Below, in pieces: positions 1 through 11,000 of a stretch of DNA of 39,912 bases. Location: contig CAMFLL010000021.1 in the NCBI GenBank assembly GCA_945957405.1, positions 1 to 39,912 of the forward strand. The letters run 5' to 3'. Position 1 is the first letter of the stretch. Each line of letters begins with the position of its first letter. The DNA comes from an uncultured Mycolicibacterium sp. (GTDB lineage Bacteria > Actinomycetota > Actinomycetes > Mycobacteriales > Mycobacteriaceae). Both the position numbers and the translations under genes were made by a program. The notes beneath the pieces are model-generated. The model was not told the origin of the DNA and made no database searches. It saw only the letters and a list, made by a program, of their open reading frames with translations.

Positions 1-285
1 GCGGCGACGTTGTCGTTGCGTGCGTCGGACGGATTCCGCAAGAAGATCTGGCTCATCCCGGTCATCGTCGGCTATCTGGCGTCGTTCGCGCTGTTGTCGC
101 TGACGCTGTCGCTGGGCATGCCGGTCGGCATCGCCTACGGCGTGTGGTCGGCGTGCGGCGTCGCGCTGGTGGCGCTGATCGCGCGGTTCGTCTTCGCCGA
201 ACCCCTGACGTGGATGATGGTGGGCGGTATCGGGTTGATCATCGCCGGCGTGCTGTCCATCGAATTCCTGGGCACGCCGCACTGA
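1..285 (+). CDS. SMR-family (EmrE-like) multidrug efflux transporter, 5' truncated by window edge
   Basis: Frame open from base 1; hydrophobic helices with 'GMPVGIAYGVWSACGVALVALIARFVFAEPLTWMMVGGIGLIIAGV' typical of SMR proteins. Confidence 0.85.
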   Translation, partial: AATLSLRASDGFRKKIWLIPVIVGYLASFALLSLTLSLGMPVGIAYGVWSACGVALVALIARFVFAEPLTWMMVGGIGLIIAGVLSIEFLGTPH

Positions 286-379
286 TCATCGGTACGAATG
301 CGGGCGTCCACCGCGCGTCGATCGTGCACCATGAGAGCCGATCTGATCGAAACGAGGGAAGCGGCAGGAGGGGCACACC

Positions 380-1636
380 ATGAATGCAATCCTCGATCTG
401 TTCCCGCCGGGGGCGGTTCTGGACGACGACGGCACACTGAAGGTCGGTGGCTGTCGCCTCGACGATCTCGCCGAGGAATTCGGGACGCCGGCGCTGATCG
501 TCGACGAGGACGTGCTGCGCGCGCGGGCACGTGAATATCTGTCGGCGTTCCGCAGCCGATGGCCCCGCGTCGACGTGGCCTTCGCATCGAAATCCTTCCC
601 GTGCACCGCTATTCAACGGGTGATGGTCGAGGAGGGCCTGCACCTCGACGTCGCGGGCGGCGGCGAGATCATCACGGCGCTGGCCGCCGGAGCCGATCCC
701 GCCCGGCTGGTCCTGCACGGTAACGCCAAATCCGACGAAGAGATCGATCTGGCCGTCCGCAACGGCCTCGGTCTGGTCGTCGTCGACAACTTCGACGACA
801 TCGACCGTCTCGAACGCCTCGTGCCGCCCGGCCAGGTGCAACCGTGCCTGGTCCGGGTGATCCCCGGCGTCGAGGCCGACACCCATGCGGCCGTCGCCAC
901 CGGACACGCCGGATCGAAGTTCGGCCTGCTGCCCGACGACGCGCGCAAGGCGATCGCCCGTATCGAGGGCAGCCCCGTGCTGCGCTGCGACGGGTTGCAC
1001 ACCCATGTCGGCAGCCAGCTCCTGCACGTCGATCAGCTCGCCGCCGCGGTCGCGCCGCTGGCCGAACTCGGCACCTTCGAGGTCTACGATCTCGGCGGCG
1101 GTCTCGGGGTGCGGTACACCTACGACGAGCAGGCGCCCGACTTGGCCGAGTACGCCGACGCGATGATCGGTCAGGCCACCGCCCTGTTGCCTTCGGGCAG
1201 CCGGTTGATCGTCGAACCCGGCCGCAGCATGGTGGCGGCATCGGCGTGCACGGTCTATCGCGTGACGACCGTCAAACGCGGTGAGATCACCCACGTCGCG
1301 GTAGACGGCGGGATGGGCGACAACCTAGAGGTGGCGCTCTACGACCAGCGGTTCGAGGCCACCATCATCAACCGCGTGGGCGGTGGCGAGACCGTGACGG
1401 TGGTCGGGCGGCACTGCGAATCGGGCGACCAGCTCATCGACGGTGTGCCGCTACAGGATCCGGCCGTCGGGGACCTTCTCGCCGTCCCGGTCACCGGCGC
1501 CTACTGCTACACCATGTCGAACCAGTACAACGGTGCGCGCCGCATACCCGTGGTGTTCGTGTCCGGCGGCACGGCGCGCCTGGTCGTACGCCGTGACACC
1601 TGGGACGATCTGCTCGCGCGCGACGTGCCGGCGTGA
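380..1636 (+). CDS. lysA: PLP-dependent diaminopimelate decarboxylase-like protein (fold-type III)
   Basis: 'FASKSFPC', 'HGNAKSDEEI', 'HTHVGSQ', 'DLGGGLGVRY', 'EPGRSMV' motifs of the LysA family. Confidence 0.8.
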   Translation: MNAILDLFPPGAVLDDDGTLKVGGCRLDDLAEEFGTPALIVDEDVLRARAREYLSAFRSRWPRVDVAFASKSFPCTAIQRVMVEEGLHLDVAGGGEIITALAAGADPARLVLHGNAKSDEEIDLAVRNGLGLVVVDNFDDIDRLERLVPPGQVQPCLVRVIPGVEADTHAAVATGHAGSKFGLLPDDARKAIARIEGSPVLRCDGLHTHVGSQLLHVDQLAAAVAPLAELGTFEVYDLGGGLGVRYTYDEQAPDLAEYADAMIGQATALLPSGSRLIVEPGRSMVAASACTVYRVTTVKRGEITHVAVDGGMGDNLEVALYDQRFEATIINRVGGGETVTVVGRHCESGDQLIDGVPLQDPAVGDLLAVPVTGAYCYTMSNQYNGARRIPVVFVSGGTARLVVRRDTWDDLLARDVPA

Positions 1637-1655
1637 ATCGAGCAGTATTGCACCC

Positions 1656-3800
1656 ATGACCGATGTCGATGCCGGACTGCTCGACCTTGCCAAACGCTTC
1701 GGCGTGGCCGCCGAGTACGACGACTGGACAGGCCGACGCGCGGCCGTGCCGGAGACGACGCTGATCGACGTGCTGGCCGCGCTGGGTGTGGCCGCGTCGA
1801 CGCCCGAGGAACGCGCGGCGGCGGTGGTCGCCCATGACCGGGAGTACTGGTCGAGGGCGCTACCGCCGACCATCGTCGGCCGCAGCGGCACCGAGACCAC
1901 CTTCTGGGTGCACGTCGAGCACGGCAGCCCCGCGCACGTGTGGATGCGCCTCGAGGACGGCGCCGTCCGATCCGGCGTCCGGCAGCTCGACAATTTCACT
2001 CCCCCATACGATCTCGACGGTCGATTGATCGGCGAAGCCACGTTCGCGGTGCCCGCCGACCTGCCGGTGGGATATCACCGGCTCTATGTGCGGTCCGGTT
2101 CGGACGAGACCAGTACCGCGCTCATCGTGACGCCGGCCTGGCTGGGTCTGCCACCGCGGATGGGCAACCGACGCGCCTGGGGTCTGGCCACCCAGCTCTA
2201 CAGTGTCCGGTCGAAACGGTCATGGGGGGTGGGTGACCTGACCGACCTCACCGACCTGGCGGTGTGGTCGGCCGTGCGGCACGGCGCCGACTACGTCCTG
2301 GTCAATCCGCTGCATGCCGCGGCACCCACTCGGCCCATGGAACCGTCGCCCTACCTGCCGACGTCACGCCGGTTCGTCAACCCGATCTACCTCCGCATCG
2401 AGGCCATTCCCGAGTACGCCGACCTCCGCAAGCGCAGTCGCGTCCGCCGGCTGCGCGACGATGTGCGGCAGCGCGCTCGCCGGCTCGACGGCATCGACCG
2501 CGACCATTCCTGGGCCGCCAAACGCAAGGCACTTGCGCTGGTGCACAAGGTCAACCGGTCAGCGGGTCGCGACCTGGCCTATACGGCCTTCCGCGAGCGG
2601 GAAGGATCCGCGCTCGACGACTTCGCGACGTGGTGCGCGCTCGCCGACCGCCACGGGGCCGACTGGCACGAGTGGCCGGCCGAACTACGGCACCCACGCG
2701 CACCGGAGGTCGCCGCGTTCGTTGCGAAGCACGGCGCCGCCGTCGATTTCCACCGCTGGCTGCAATGGCTGCTCGACGAGCAGCTGGCGGAGGCGCAGTC
2801 CGCGGCCGTCCGGGCCGGCATGTCCCTCGGCATCATGGGTGACCTGGCCGTGGGTGTCCACCCCAACGGCGCCGACGCGTGGGCCATGCAGGACGTACTG
2901 GCCCTCGGCGTCACCGCGGGCGCCCCGCCCGACGAGTACAACCAGCTGGGCCAGGACTGGTCGCAGCCGCCGTGGCGGCCCGACGAACTGGCGGCCCAGG
3001 AGTACCTGCCGTTCCGCGCCCTGATCCAGAACATGCTGCGCCACACCGGTGGAGTTCGCATCGATCACATCATCGGGCTGTTTCGGCTGTGGTGGATCCC
3101 CAAGGGTGCCGGTCCGCGGGCGGGCACCTATGTCCGGTACGACCACGAGGCGATGATCGGCATCGTCGCACTCGAGGCGCAACGCGCAGACGCGGTGGTG
3201 GTCGGTGAGGACCTCGGCACCGTGGAGCCCTGGGTGCGCGACTACCTGCGATCCCGCGGTGTGCTGGGCACGTCGATCCTGTGGTTCGAGGCTGACCAGC
3301 AGGGCGGCGGCGGGCCGCTACCGGCCGAGCGCTGGCGCGAATACTGCCTGTCGTCGGTCACCACCCACGACCTGCCCCCGACGGCGGGGTACCTGGCCGG
3401 TGATCACGTGCGGCTGCGGGATTCGCTGGGGCTGCTGACCCGCCTGGTCGCCGAGGAGCTGGCCGAGGACCGGCGCGAACAACACGCCTGGCTGGCCGAG
3501 TTGCAGCGAGCCGGCCTGCTGCCCGCCGACCTGACCGATGCCGGCGCGGACACCGAGGCCGTGATCACCGCGCTGTACCGTTATCTGGGCCGCACGCCGT
3601 CGCGGTTACTGGCCCTGGCACTGCCCGACGCGATCGGTGACCGGCGCGCCCAGAATCAGCCCGGAACCACCGACGAATACCCGAACTGGCGTGTCCCCCT
3701 TGCCGATCCGAATGGGCATGCAGTGACCCTGGAACAGGTCTTCGCCGACCCCCGCGCCGCGGCCCTGTGCGACGTCATGCGCGGCATCACGACAGGCTGA
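1656..3800 (+). CDS. malQ: 4-alpha-glucanotransferase
   Basis: GH77 motifs 'VNPLHAAAPTRPMEPSPYLPTSRRFVNPIYLRIE', 'RIDHIIGLFRLWWIPKG', 'VVGEDLGTVEPWVRDYL'; start at ATG 1656 inside the larger ORF. Confidence 0.93.
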   Translation: MTDVDAGLLDLAKRFGVAAEYDDWTGRRAAVPETTLIDVLAALGVAASTPEERAAAVVAHDREYWSRALPPTIVGRSGTETTFWVHVEHGSPAHVWMRLEDGAVRSGVRQLDNFTPPYDLDGRLIGEATFAVPADLPVGYHRLYVRSGSDETSTALIVTPAWLGLPPRMGNRRAWGLATQLYSVRSKRSWGVGDLTDLTDLAVWSAVRHGADYVLVNPLHAAAPTRPMEPSPYLPTSRRFVNPIYLRIEAIPEYADLRKRSRVRRLRDDVRQRARRLDGIDRDHSWAAKRKALALVHKVNRSAGRDLAYTAFREREGSALDDFATWCALADRHGADWHEWPAELRHPRAPEVAAFVAKHGAAVDFHRWLQWLLDEQLAEAQSAAVRAGMSLGIMGDLAVGVHPNGADAWAMQDVLALGVTAGAPPDEYNQLGQDWSQPPWRPDELAAQEYLPFRALIQNMLRHTGGVRIDHIIGLFRLWWIPKGAGPRAGTYVRYDHEAMIGIVALEAQRADAVVVGEDLGTVEPWVRDYLRSRGVLGTSILWFEADQQGGGGPLPAERWREYCLSSVTTHDLPPTAGYLAGDHVRLRDSLGLLTRLVAEELAEDRREQHAWLAELQRAGLLPADLTDAGADTEAVITALYRYLGRTPSRLLALALPDAIGDRRAQNQPGTTDEYPNWRVPLADPNGHAVTLEQVFADPRAAALCDVMRGITTG

Positions 3801-3818
3801 GCGCGGTCAGCCTGTCGT
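3789..3818 (+). terminator. GC-rich hairpin overlapping the malQ stop codon
   Basis: Inverted repeat ACGACAGGCTGA-GCGCGG-TCAGCCTGTCGT (12-bp perfect stem, 6-nt loop); no T-tract. Confidence 0.6.
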
Positions 3819-3842
3819 CGGTGATCGGACGGCACTTGTAGG

Positions 3843-5339
3843 ATGCCCGTCATGCCGTTGGCAGACGGTGCCGAATTCGCCGGCTACACGATCATCCGCC
3901 TCCTGGGTGCCGGGGGTATGGGTGAGGTTTATCTGGCGCAACACCCGAGGTTGCCGCGTACCGACGCCCTGAAGATCCTCAACGCCTCGGTGACGGCCGA
4001 CCACGAATATCGGGCGCGGTTCGACCGTGAAGCCGACATGGTCGCATCGCTGTGGCACCCACACATCGTGGGCGTGCACGACCGCGGCGAGTACGACGGC
4101 AAGCTCTGGATCTCCATGGACTACGTCGACGGCACCGACGCCGCCGACATGCTGCGGGCCAGTCCGCGCGGCCTGCCGCCCGACGACGTCGTCGCCATCG
4201 TGTCCGCGGTCGCCTCCGCGCTCGACTACGCCCATGACCGGCACCTACTGCACCGCGACGTGAAACCCGCCAACATCCTGGTGGCGCGGCCGGGTACCGC
4301 GGATCAACGAATACTGCTGGCAGATTTCGGGATAGCGCGCCGGGATGACGACAGCAAGGGTCTGACCGCCACCAACATGACGGTCGGCACGGTCGCCTAC
4401 GCCGCACCCGAACAGCTGATGGGCTCGGCCATGGACGGGCGCGCCGACCAGTACGCCCTGGCCGCGACCGCGTTCCACCTGCTGACCGGCGCCCCACCCT
4501 TCCAGCACTCCAACCCGGCGGTGGTGATCAGCCAGCACCTGACCGCCGCGCCGCCGAAGCTCAGCCGCCGCCGCCCGGAACTCGCCCATCTGGATTCCGC
4601 CCTGTCCAAGGCGCTGTCGAAGGATCCCGCCGACCGCTACACCCGGTGCGTCGATTTCGCCCGCGCGCTGACCCACCAGATCTCGCACGGCGCGTCGGCC
4701 ACCGACCTGACCGATCCGGTCGGCGCCACCCAACTGGCGCAAGCGGCCCGGGACACGCACTCGCACCGGGCCGAGGCGCCCAGGGCCAAGCCGTCCTGGC
4801 TGCGTCCCGCGATCGTGGTCCCGGTGGTGCTGGCGGTGCTGTTGGTCGCGGCCATTGCCTTCGCCGTCGGCCAGTTCGCCGGCGACAAAGAGGCCGGCAA
4901 AGCCGCGCCGGCCACCACCAGGACCACTACCGCCACGACGACGGCGCCACCCGCCCCGCCACCGCCACCGCCGAGCCCGTCGACCTCGACCGACGTGGTG
5001 ACCGAAACCGAGACCGAATCCGCCACGGCCACCGACGCCACCACCACGGAGTCCACCCAGGCACCAGCCCCCGCCGCGGTGGTCGGCGCCAGTTGCTCCT
5101 CCCCCGGCTCCACCAGCGTCACCGCGGACGGTGCCACCACCTACTGCTCGAATCTGCAGTACACCGACCGCTACCTGTGGTCGTTGAACGACGGTGAGAT
5201 CCCCAACCCGGTCGTGACGTCCTCACCGGTGGCCCCGCCGCCTTACGAGACCGAGTCGCCGGTCCGCATCTGCATGGCGCAGACCGGTCACAGCAGGCTG
5301 CGGTGCGCAGAAGAAATTCTGCGTGGGAACGCTCAGTAA
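3843..5339 (+). CDS. Transmembrane serine/threonine protein kinase (PknF/PknE-like) with extracellular C-terminal domain
   Basis: '[13 protein letters not shown]', '[12 protein letters not shown]', 'DFGIAR', 'APEQLMG'; TM '[21 protein letters not shown]' followed by Thr/Pro-rich linker and Cys-containing tail. Confidence 0.95.
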   Translation: MPVMPLADGAEFAGYTIIRLLGAGGMGEVYLAQHPRLPRTDALKILNASVTADHEYRARFDREADMVASLWHPHIVGVHDRGEYDGKLWISMDYVDGTDAADMLRASPRGLPPDDVVAIVSAVASALDYAHDRHLLHRDVKPANILVARPGTADQRILLADFGIARRDDDSKGLTATNMTVGTVAYAAPEQLMGSAMDGRADQYALAATAFHLLTGAPPFQHSNPAVVISQHLTAAPPKLSRRRPELAHLDSALSKALSKDPADRYTRCVDFARALTHQISHGASATDLTDPVGATQLAQAARDTHSHRAEAPRAKPSWLRPAIVVPVVLAVLLVAAIAFAVGQFAGDKEAGKAAPATTRTTTATTTAPPAPPPPPPSPSTSTDVVTETETESATATDATTTESTQAPAPAAVVGASCSSPGSTSVTADGATTYCSNLQYTDRYLWSLNDGEIPNPVVTSSPVAPPPYETESPVRICMAQTGHSRLRCAEEILRGNAQ

Positions 5340-5468
5340 TAACCCCAGGAAGAACACCCTTTTCGGGTGTCGGTGAAACGTTCTGGCCCGCGGTGACGAT
5401 GAATCAGAAGTTTCACAGGTGTCCCAACTGCGATATCTTCCAACCGCAGAACCAGACGGAGGTCGTGC

Positions 5469-5888
5469 GTGAAGAAGCTTGCTCTGTGCGCCGGGGGAAT
5501 CGGCGCTGCGGTCGCGATGGCCGTGATCGGTGCCGCCCAGGCCAGCGCGAATGCGCCCGACGTCACCGGTGAGGCATACGGCAAAGCGGTGGCGATCCTG
5601 AAGAGCCAGGGCTACAAGCCCGTCTTCGGCGGATCCATCGGCAGTGATCTGCCACAGTCCCAGTGCGTCGTCAACGACCAGTCGTCGATGACCAACGGCA
5701 CTCAGCGGTTGCGCCTCGACTGCAACCTGGCACCCGGCCAGGAGAAGCCCGGCGCCCCCAACACCCACTCGTTGGTGGCCCCCGGCGGTGCAGCGCTGCC
5801 CGATGGCCAGGGTCAGACGGACGGCAACGCCCCACGTCCGACACCGGGTGCGGGCACCGTGACGGTCATCCCGACGCCTGTCGGCTGA
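5469..5888 (+). CDS. Secreted PASTA-like small protein
   Basis: Signal peptide 'MKKLALCAGGIGAAVAMAVIGAAQASA' then 'APDVTGEAYGKAVAILKSQGYKPVFGGSIGSDLPQSQCVV', PASTA-like. Confidence 0.75.
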   Translation: MKKLALCAGGIGAAVAMAVIGAAQASANAPDVTGEAYGKAVAILKSQGYKPVFGGSIGSDLPQSQCVVNDQSSMTNGTQRLRLDCNLAPGQEKPGAPNTHSLVAPGGAALPDGQGQTDGNAPRPTPGAGTVTVIPTPVG

Positions 5889-6004
5889 CCGACGCCGCTC
5901 ACCGCGCGATCCCTGTCCCCGGGTCACGCGCCCACTCGACCTAGAGTGGGCGTACGGCCGGAGTGACACCGCCGGCCCGTGACAGCGGGAAGGGGAGGCG
6001 AGCG

Positions 6005-6838
6005 ATGGCGCGGCCCAGCCCGTCCCGGCGTTTCGACCCCCTGCGTCCGCTCGATGTGCTCTCGGCGTTGTGGTGGTCGGCGGCGTCCATCCCGCCGATG
6101 TCCACGGGCGCCGCGGCCGCCTACCGATCGCTGTTCACCACGGTGCGCCGCCTGGTCGTCGGACGGCGCGTCACGGTCCGACTCGAGCGCGGTGATCTGC
6201 AGATGACCGTCACCGAATTCTCCTCCCGGCTCGACCCGCGCGGATTGGCGGTGGGTCAACTCGATGACGTCCGCATCACCGCGAACGACATCACTTGGGA
6301 GACGAACGTTTTCGACCATGCGACGGCACGACTGCGGAATGTCCACATTCGCCCGGGCGCTCCCCCGGTCGTCGTCGCCGCGCCCGTCGAGCTGACCCTC
6401 GACATCCCCGCGGACACCCTGGACGAACTGTTTCTCGTCGCCACGCCCCGGTTCGTCGGCGAGGTCGGCGACGACGGCGCCGCACGCGTCTACTGGGGCC
6501 GCCGGCCCGGGTGGGGACATGTCGAGGTCGACGCCGACCTCGACGGGTCGGTGCTATTGCTCAAACCCCGCGCGTTCAGCGTCGGCGGCCGCCGTTGGCG
6601 TCTGCCGGTGCGCACACCGGCTCATCGAGTGACGCTGCCCGAACTGCCCCATGGTCTGCAGTTGACGGGCGTCCGTTTCGAACCCGGGCTGCTGCGCCTG
6701 CACGGCACGCTGCCCGAGTGGCACCTCGAGATCTCACGACGGCGACTCGAGGTGCTCCTGTACCAGCTGAGCACTCAGGGCTTGCTGACCCTGGCCCGCT
6801 CCGCGACGGGCCAGACCAAGGGTCAGCGCGGGACGTAG
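6005..6838 (+). CDS. DUF2993/LmeA-like lipid-binding family protein
   Basis: 'VTVRLERGDLQMTVTEFSSRLDPRGLAVGQLDDVRITANDITWE' resembles the DUF2993 family; RBS GGAGG upstream of ATG 6005. Confidence 0.65.
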   Translation: MARPSPSRRFDPLRPLDVLSALWWSAASIPPMSTGAAAAYRSLFTTVRRLVVGRRVTVRLERGDLQMTVTEFSSRLDPRGLAVGQLDDVRITANDITWETNVFDHATARLRNVHIRPGAPPVVVAAPVELTLDIPADTLDELFLVATPRFVGEVGDDGAARVYWGRRPGWGHVEVDADLDGSVLLLKPRAFSVGGRRWRLPVRTPAHRVTLPELPHGLQLTGVRFEPGLLRLHGTLPEWHLEISRRRLEVLLYQLSTQGLLTLARSATGQTKGQRGT

Positions 6839-7671
6839 TCGAAGGTGTCCGGATTCGGCCCGGTACGCCCCTTTTCGCCCTTGTCCAGTGCGCTGATGTC
6901 GGCCATGTCCTGGGCCTCGAGATTGAAATCGAACAATTCGAAATTCTCCCGCATGCGCCCGGGCGTCACCGACTTCGGGAACACGATGTCCCCGCGTTGG
7001 ATGTGCCAGCGCAGCACCACCTGGGCGGGCGTCTTACCGACGGCCGAGGCGATCCTGGTGATCACCGGGTCATCGAGGACGGCGCCCTGCGCGATGGGCG
7101 ACCAGGCCTCGGTGGCGATGCCGTGGCTCTGGCCGTAGGACCGGACGTCCTCGTTGGTGAGGTACGGGTGAACCTCGATCTGATTCACTGCCGGGACGGT
7201 CTTCGACCCCGCGGCCAGCTTGTCCAGGTGCGCCGGTTGGAAGTTGGACACACCGATGCTGCGGGCCCGGCCGTCTGCGGCGAACTCCTCGAGGACGTTC
7301 CACGTCGACACGAAATCACCGTCATACAACGTGGGCAAAGGCCAGTGGATCAGGAACAGGTCGACGTAGTCGGACCCCAGGGCCTTCAGTGTGCCGTCGA
7401 ACGCCCGGCGGGCGTCATCGGGCTTGTGGAACCCGTTGTTGAGCTTGCTCGTGATGAACACCGCATCGCGGTCCAGGCCGGCGTCGCGGATGCCCTGCCC
7501 CACCCCTTTCTCGTTGCCATACATCTCGGCGGTGTCGATATGGCGGTATCCGATCTCGAACGCCTCACGGACGGCGGCCGCGGTGTCCTCCGGCGGGACC
7601 TGATAGACCCCGAAGCCGAGCTGCGGAATGGACGCGCCGTCGTTCAGGGTGACGCCGGGAACCGTGCTCAT
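6823..7671 (-). CDS. Aldo/keto reductase (2,5-diketo-D-gluconate reductase type)
   Basis: 'IPQLGFGVYQVP', 'GYRHIDTAEMYGNEKGVG', 'DLFLIHWPLP', 'ARSIGVSNFQPAHLDKL', 'IPKSV'-like 'FPKSVTPGRMREN'. Confidence 0.95.
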   Translation of the reverse strand: MSTVPGVTLNDGASIPQLGFGVYQVPPEDTAAAVREAFEIGYRHIDTAEMYGNEKGVGQGIRDAGLDRDAVFITSKLNNGFHKPDDARRAFDGTLKALGSDYVDLFLIHWPLPTLYDGDFVSTWNVLEEFAADGRARSIGVSNFQPAHLDKLAAGSKTVPAVNQIEVHPYLTNEDVRSYGQSHGIATEAWSPIAQGAVLDDPVITRIASAVGKTPAQVVLRWHIQRGDIVFPKSVTPGRMRENFELFDFNLEAQDMADISALDKGEKGRTGPNPDTFDYVPR

Positions 7672-7874
7672 CGTGTGACCTCCATCGTCGTGTCGTCTCT
7701 GTGGTTCAGTACCCCCTGAGTCCCCGACGCTACGCGGGAATACTCCGGTCCGCTTCGGCGGTTACATCCCGCGACGGTGTCGGACCTGCCCCGGGCCCCA
7801 TCCACATCCGTCGCATCCCGGAGAGATCCGCGAGCGACCACTTGCCGAGAGGAGCAACCGACACCGTCCCCCAT

Positions 7875-8069
7875 TCAACTGAAGTGGTGCCGGATACCGG
7901 CCAGCATCGTGGCGTGCGCCGCAGCCGCCTGACGGACGATGTTGTCTAGGTCGACATAGAACGCCCGCACAACGCCCGGCGGCGCTGGCACCATCTCGGT
8001 GACTGTTCGATCGGCCGCGCCGATCGGCACGTGCATGGCATCCCGGTCAGGCCAGAATTCTTCTCGCAC
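7875..8069 (-). CDS. Possible small protein (64 aa), GTG start overlapping the end of the upstream cyclase gene
   Basis: ORF overlaps 8047-8069; GC-rich third positions; no recognised homology. Confidence 0.3.
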   Translation of the reverse strand: MREEFWPDRDAMHVPIGAADRTVTEMVPAPPGVVRAFYVDLDNIVRQAAAAHATMLAGIRHHFS

Positions 8070-11000
8070 GGATCAATTCGACCAAAGCACAATCGGCAGG
8101 CGCTCGCCCGACCACATCGGCCAGGACTGAGGCCGCACCGGCGCCGCGGTCGTCGACGTCGTCGATCGCGGCTCGCAGTTCGAAGAGCCACGCACCCTGT
8201 GCGCGCGCGAGATCGCGGGCCGCGGCCAGGTCTGCGGTTCTGACGTCCGGTTCGAGCCGGGTCGCCGCGCGCACCCGGAGCAGTTCCGCGTCATAGAAGT
8301 GCACCCCGGACTCTTCGGCGAACCCCAGCGCCCCGTCGATCCGGGTGCGAGCTTGGTCGAGTGCGCCGGAACCGACCAGCAGTTGACCCAGAATGCACCA
8401 GTAGAACGGCCGGAAGGTGACGGCGCCGACGTCTTGCCAGATCCCGACGATCTGTGTCAGGCCCTCGATCAGCCCTGGTAGTGCAGTCGCATCTCCCCTG
8501 CCCGCGGTGACCAGTGCGAGGCCGTCCACCATGTGCTGCTCGGTCGCGCAGAGCAGCTGCCAGAACAGGTCATCGAGGCCGTTTTTCTCGCACTCGGCCG
8601 CCATGCGCCCGATCAGATCCCGTGCGCGGTCGAATTGCCGGGCCTCGGTGCGCACCCAGATCTCCATGTCGATCGCGTACAGGAGGTTGTACGGCCCCTG
8701 CGGATATCCGAGCCTCCCGGCGCGCTGCGTTGCCTGGGCCAGCTGTTCTTCTGCCGTGGCGAGGTGCCCGGCCAGCAGGCGGCTGTAAGCGAGGTGCTCG
8801 TGCGCCAGGGCCACCGGGTCGTGGGTGACGAACCACAAGGCCTGCGCGCGACGCTCGTAGTCATCGCTCCGTAGCTCCGTCGCTTGAACGAAAAGTTGGC
8901 GCGCGGTGTCGAATTCGCCCCCCAACCACGCAATGATGCCCGACGACGCTGCCATCACAGGTCGAAACCACTGCCGACCCAGCGTGGCGCCCTCCGTCAC
9001 GGCGGCGGCAATCTGACCCGCGCGGTGCAGGTCGCCACGCCACACGTAGTAGGCCCCGACGGCCAGCAGCGTCGCGAACACCTGATCCTCGCTGAGGTCG
9101 GTCCCCGCCAGCTGCAGGCAGCGCTCGAAATCGGAAACAGCGACGGCGCTCTGGGCTCCTTCAGCGATGGCGGTCAGGAACCCGCGCTCGAGCCGTGGCC
9201 CGATTTCCTGCCGATCCCGATCGCGGCTGGGCGGGGACAATTCGAGCTGTGCCAACGCGTTGGTGAGGTATGCACGGGACTCCGCGAGCGCGCCACGGTG
9301 CCGTGCGGTGTGGGATGCCCGGCAGTAGGCAGCCGCCGCCTCGGCCGGTCGCCCAGCGTGCCCGTAATGTGCGGCGACCAGGGGCCAGTCGGGGTCGCCG
9401 GTGGTGTCCTGGATCAGCCGATCGGCGACCTTCGCGTGCAGCGCCTGCCGGACACTGGGCGGCGCAAGTTCTTCGGCGAGCTCGCGGAGCAGTTCGTGGC
9501 GGAACTGCCATTCGTCGTTCTCGAGCGGTTCGAAGACACGGGCGTTGCCGAGTTCGTCCATCACCGCGTCGACCGATTCGATGCGCAGATCGACCACGGC
9601 GGTCAACAGCAGCCGATCGAACCGGCGTCCGATGACTGCGGCGGCTTCGACCACCGGCACCGCATTGTCGGCGGACCGGAGACGTGCAAGCAATGGCTCG
9701 TAGAGGGAATCCGGAACGCGGCGGCCGTCGTCGGTGGCCATCCGGATGCCGGCCACGACCTGCTCAATGTGAAACGGCACGCCGTCACATCGCCGCCGGA
9801 CCTCCGACCGTTCGGACGGGCTCAACGTGGCGTCGATGGACAGCATGAGTTCGTCGGCTTCCGCGTCGGTGATCGGCGCCAGGTCGTGCACCGCCAGCGG
9901 CCATCCGGGCGGTGGCCACCCACCGTCGCGTCCGGTGAACACAATCAGCAGAGCCGACTGGTCCGCTTTCAAGATCGAGCCGAGCAGGTCGACTGAAGAG
10001 CTGTCGAACCAATGCAGATCTTCGGCGACCAACAATGCCGGACCCGCTCCGCATCGTGCGGACAGGTAGGCCTGGATGGTCGAGGCGATCAGTTCCTCGA
10101 GCTTCTTCCCTTGGGCACGCACCGGTTCGTAACCGTGCTCGGGACCGATCGCCAGAACCGGCGCGAGCACCGGCACCATTTTTGCGGAATCCAGCCCCAG
10201 CGTTGATAATTCGACCTCGAGCAGACGTAACCGTTGATCCGGTGGCGTGTGTCGGTCAATACCGCAATGTTGTTCGAGCAGCCTGCGCACCGGGTGCAGC
10301 CCCACATCACAGTGGTTGCTCGAGCCATACAGGTGCACCACTCGGCCGCCGCACCGTTCGACGAGGTCGGCGGCGTCTGCGGCAAGTCGGCTCTTGCCGA
10401 TGCCCGGTTCACCCCGGAAAGCCAGCGCCACCGTGGAGCCGTACTCGCGTACCGCGTCCCAGCATCTCCGGATCGCGGCGCGTTCCGGCATGCGGCCGAC
10501 GAGCATTCCGTAGGAGGGATCCGAACGGGTCGCGAGTTGCTCGATCACACGGTAGTGCGTTATCAGTCCCTTGACACCTTTGACCGGCGCGGCCGCGCAG
10601 CTCTCGAGTTCAAAGTGCTTACGGATCAACGCCTCGACGGGTGCAGACACCACCACGGCACCCGGCGGTGCCAGCCCAGACACGCGGGCCGTGAGATTGG
10701 CCGCGAGCCCGTAGACATCCTCCTCGCCGGTGTCGAGATAGGTCAGGCCTCGATGGACGCCGACACGAACATCGATGTCGATCCCGAACCGCCGCCGTGC
10801 CTGCGCGCTGATCTCGGCTACGCGGGCCACGATCTCCACAGCCGCGCGCACAGCGCGGAGCACGTCGTCCTCGTGGGCCACAGGATGCCCGAACACTGCC
10901 AGCATCCCGTCACCGGCCACTCGCCCGATGTGGCCCTCGTGCCTGGTCACGGTCTGACGCACCTGCTCGCGATACCGCCCCACGACGGAGCGATAGGTTT

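Noticed and set aside
4910-5075. Thr/Pro/Glu low-complexity DNA inside the kinase gene
   Set aside because: Ordinary extracellular linker of mycobacterial STPKs; not a separate repeat element.
6295-7719. 474-aa plus-strand ORF
   Set aside because: Overlaps the DUF2993 gene and runs antisense to the aldo/keto reductase; spurious composition.
8884-9996. 370-aa plus-strand ORF (and neighbour 10234-11304)
   Set aside because: Antisense to the cyclase/AAA protein, which has clear catalytic motifs on the minus strand.
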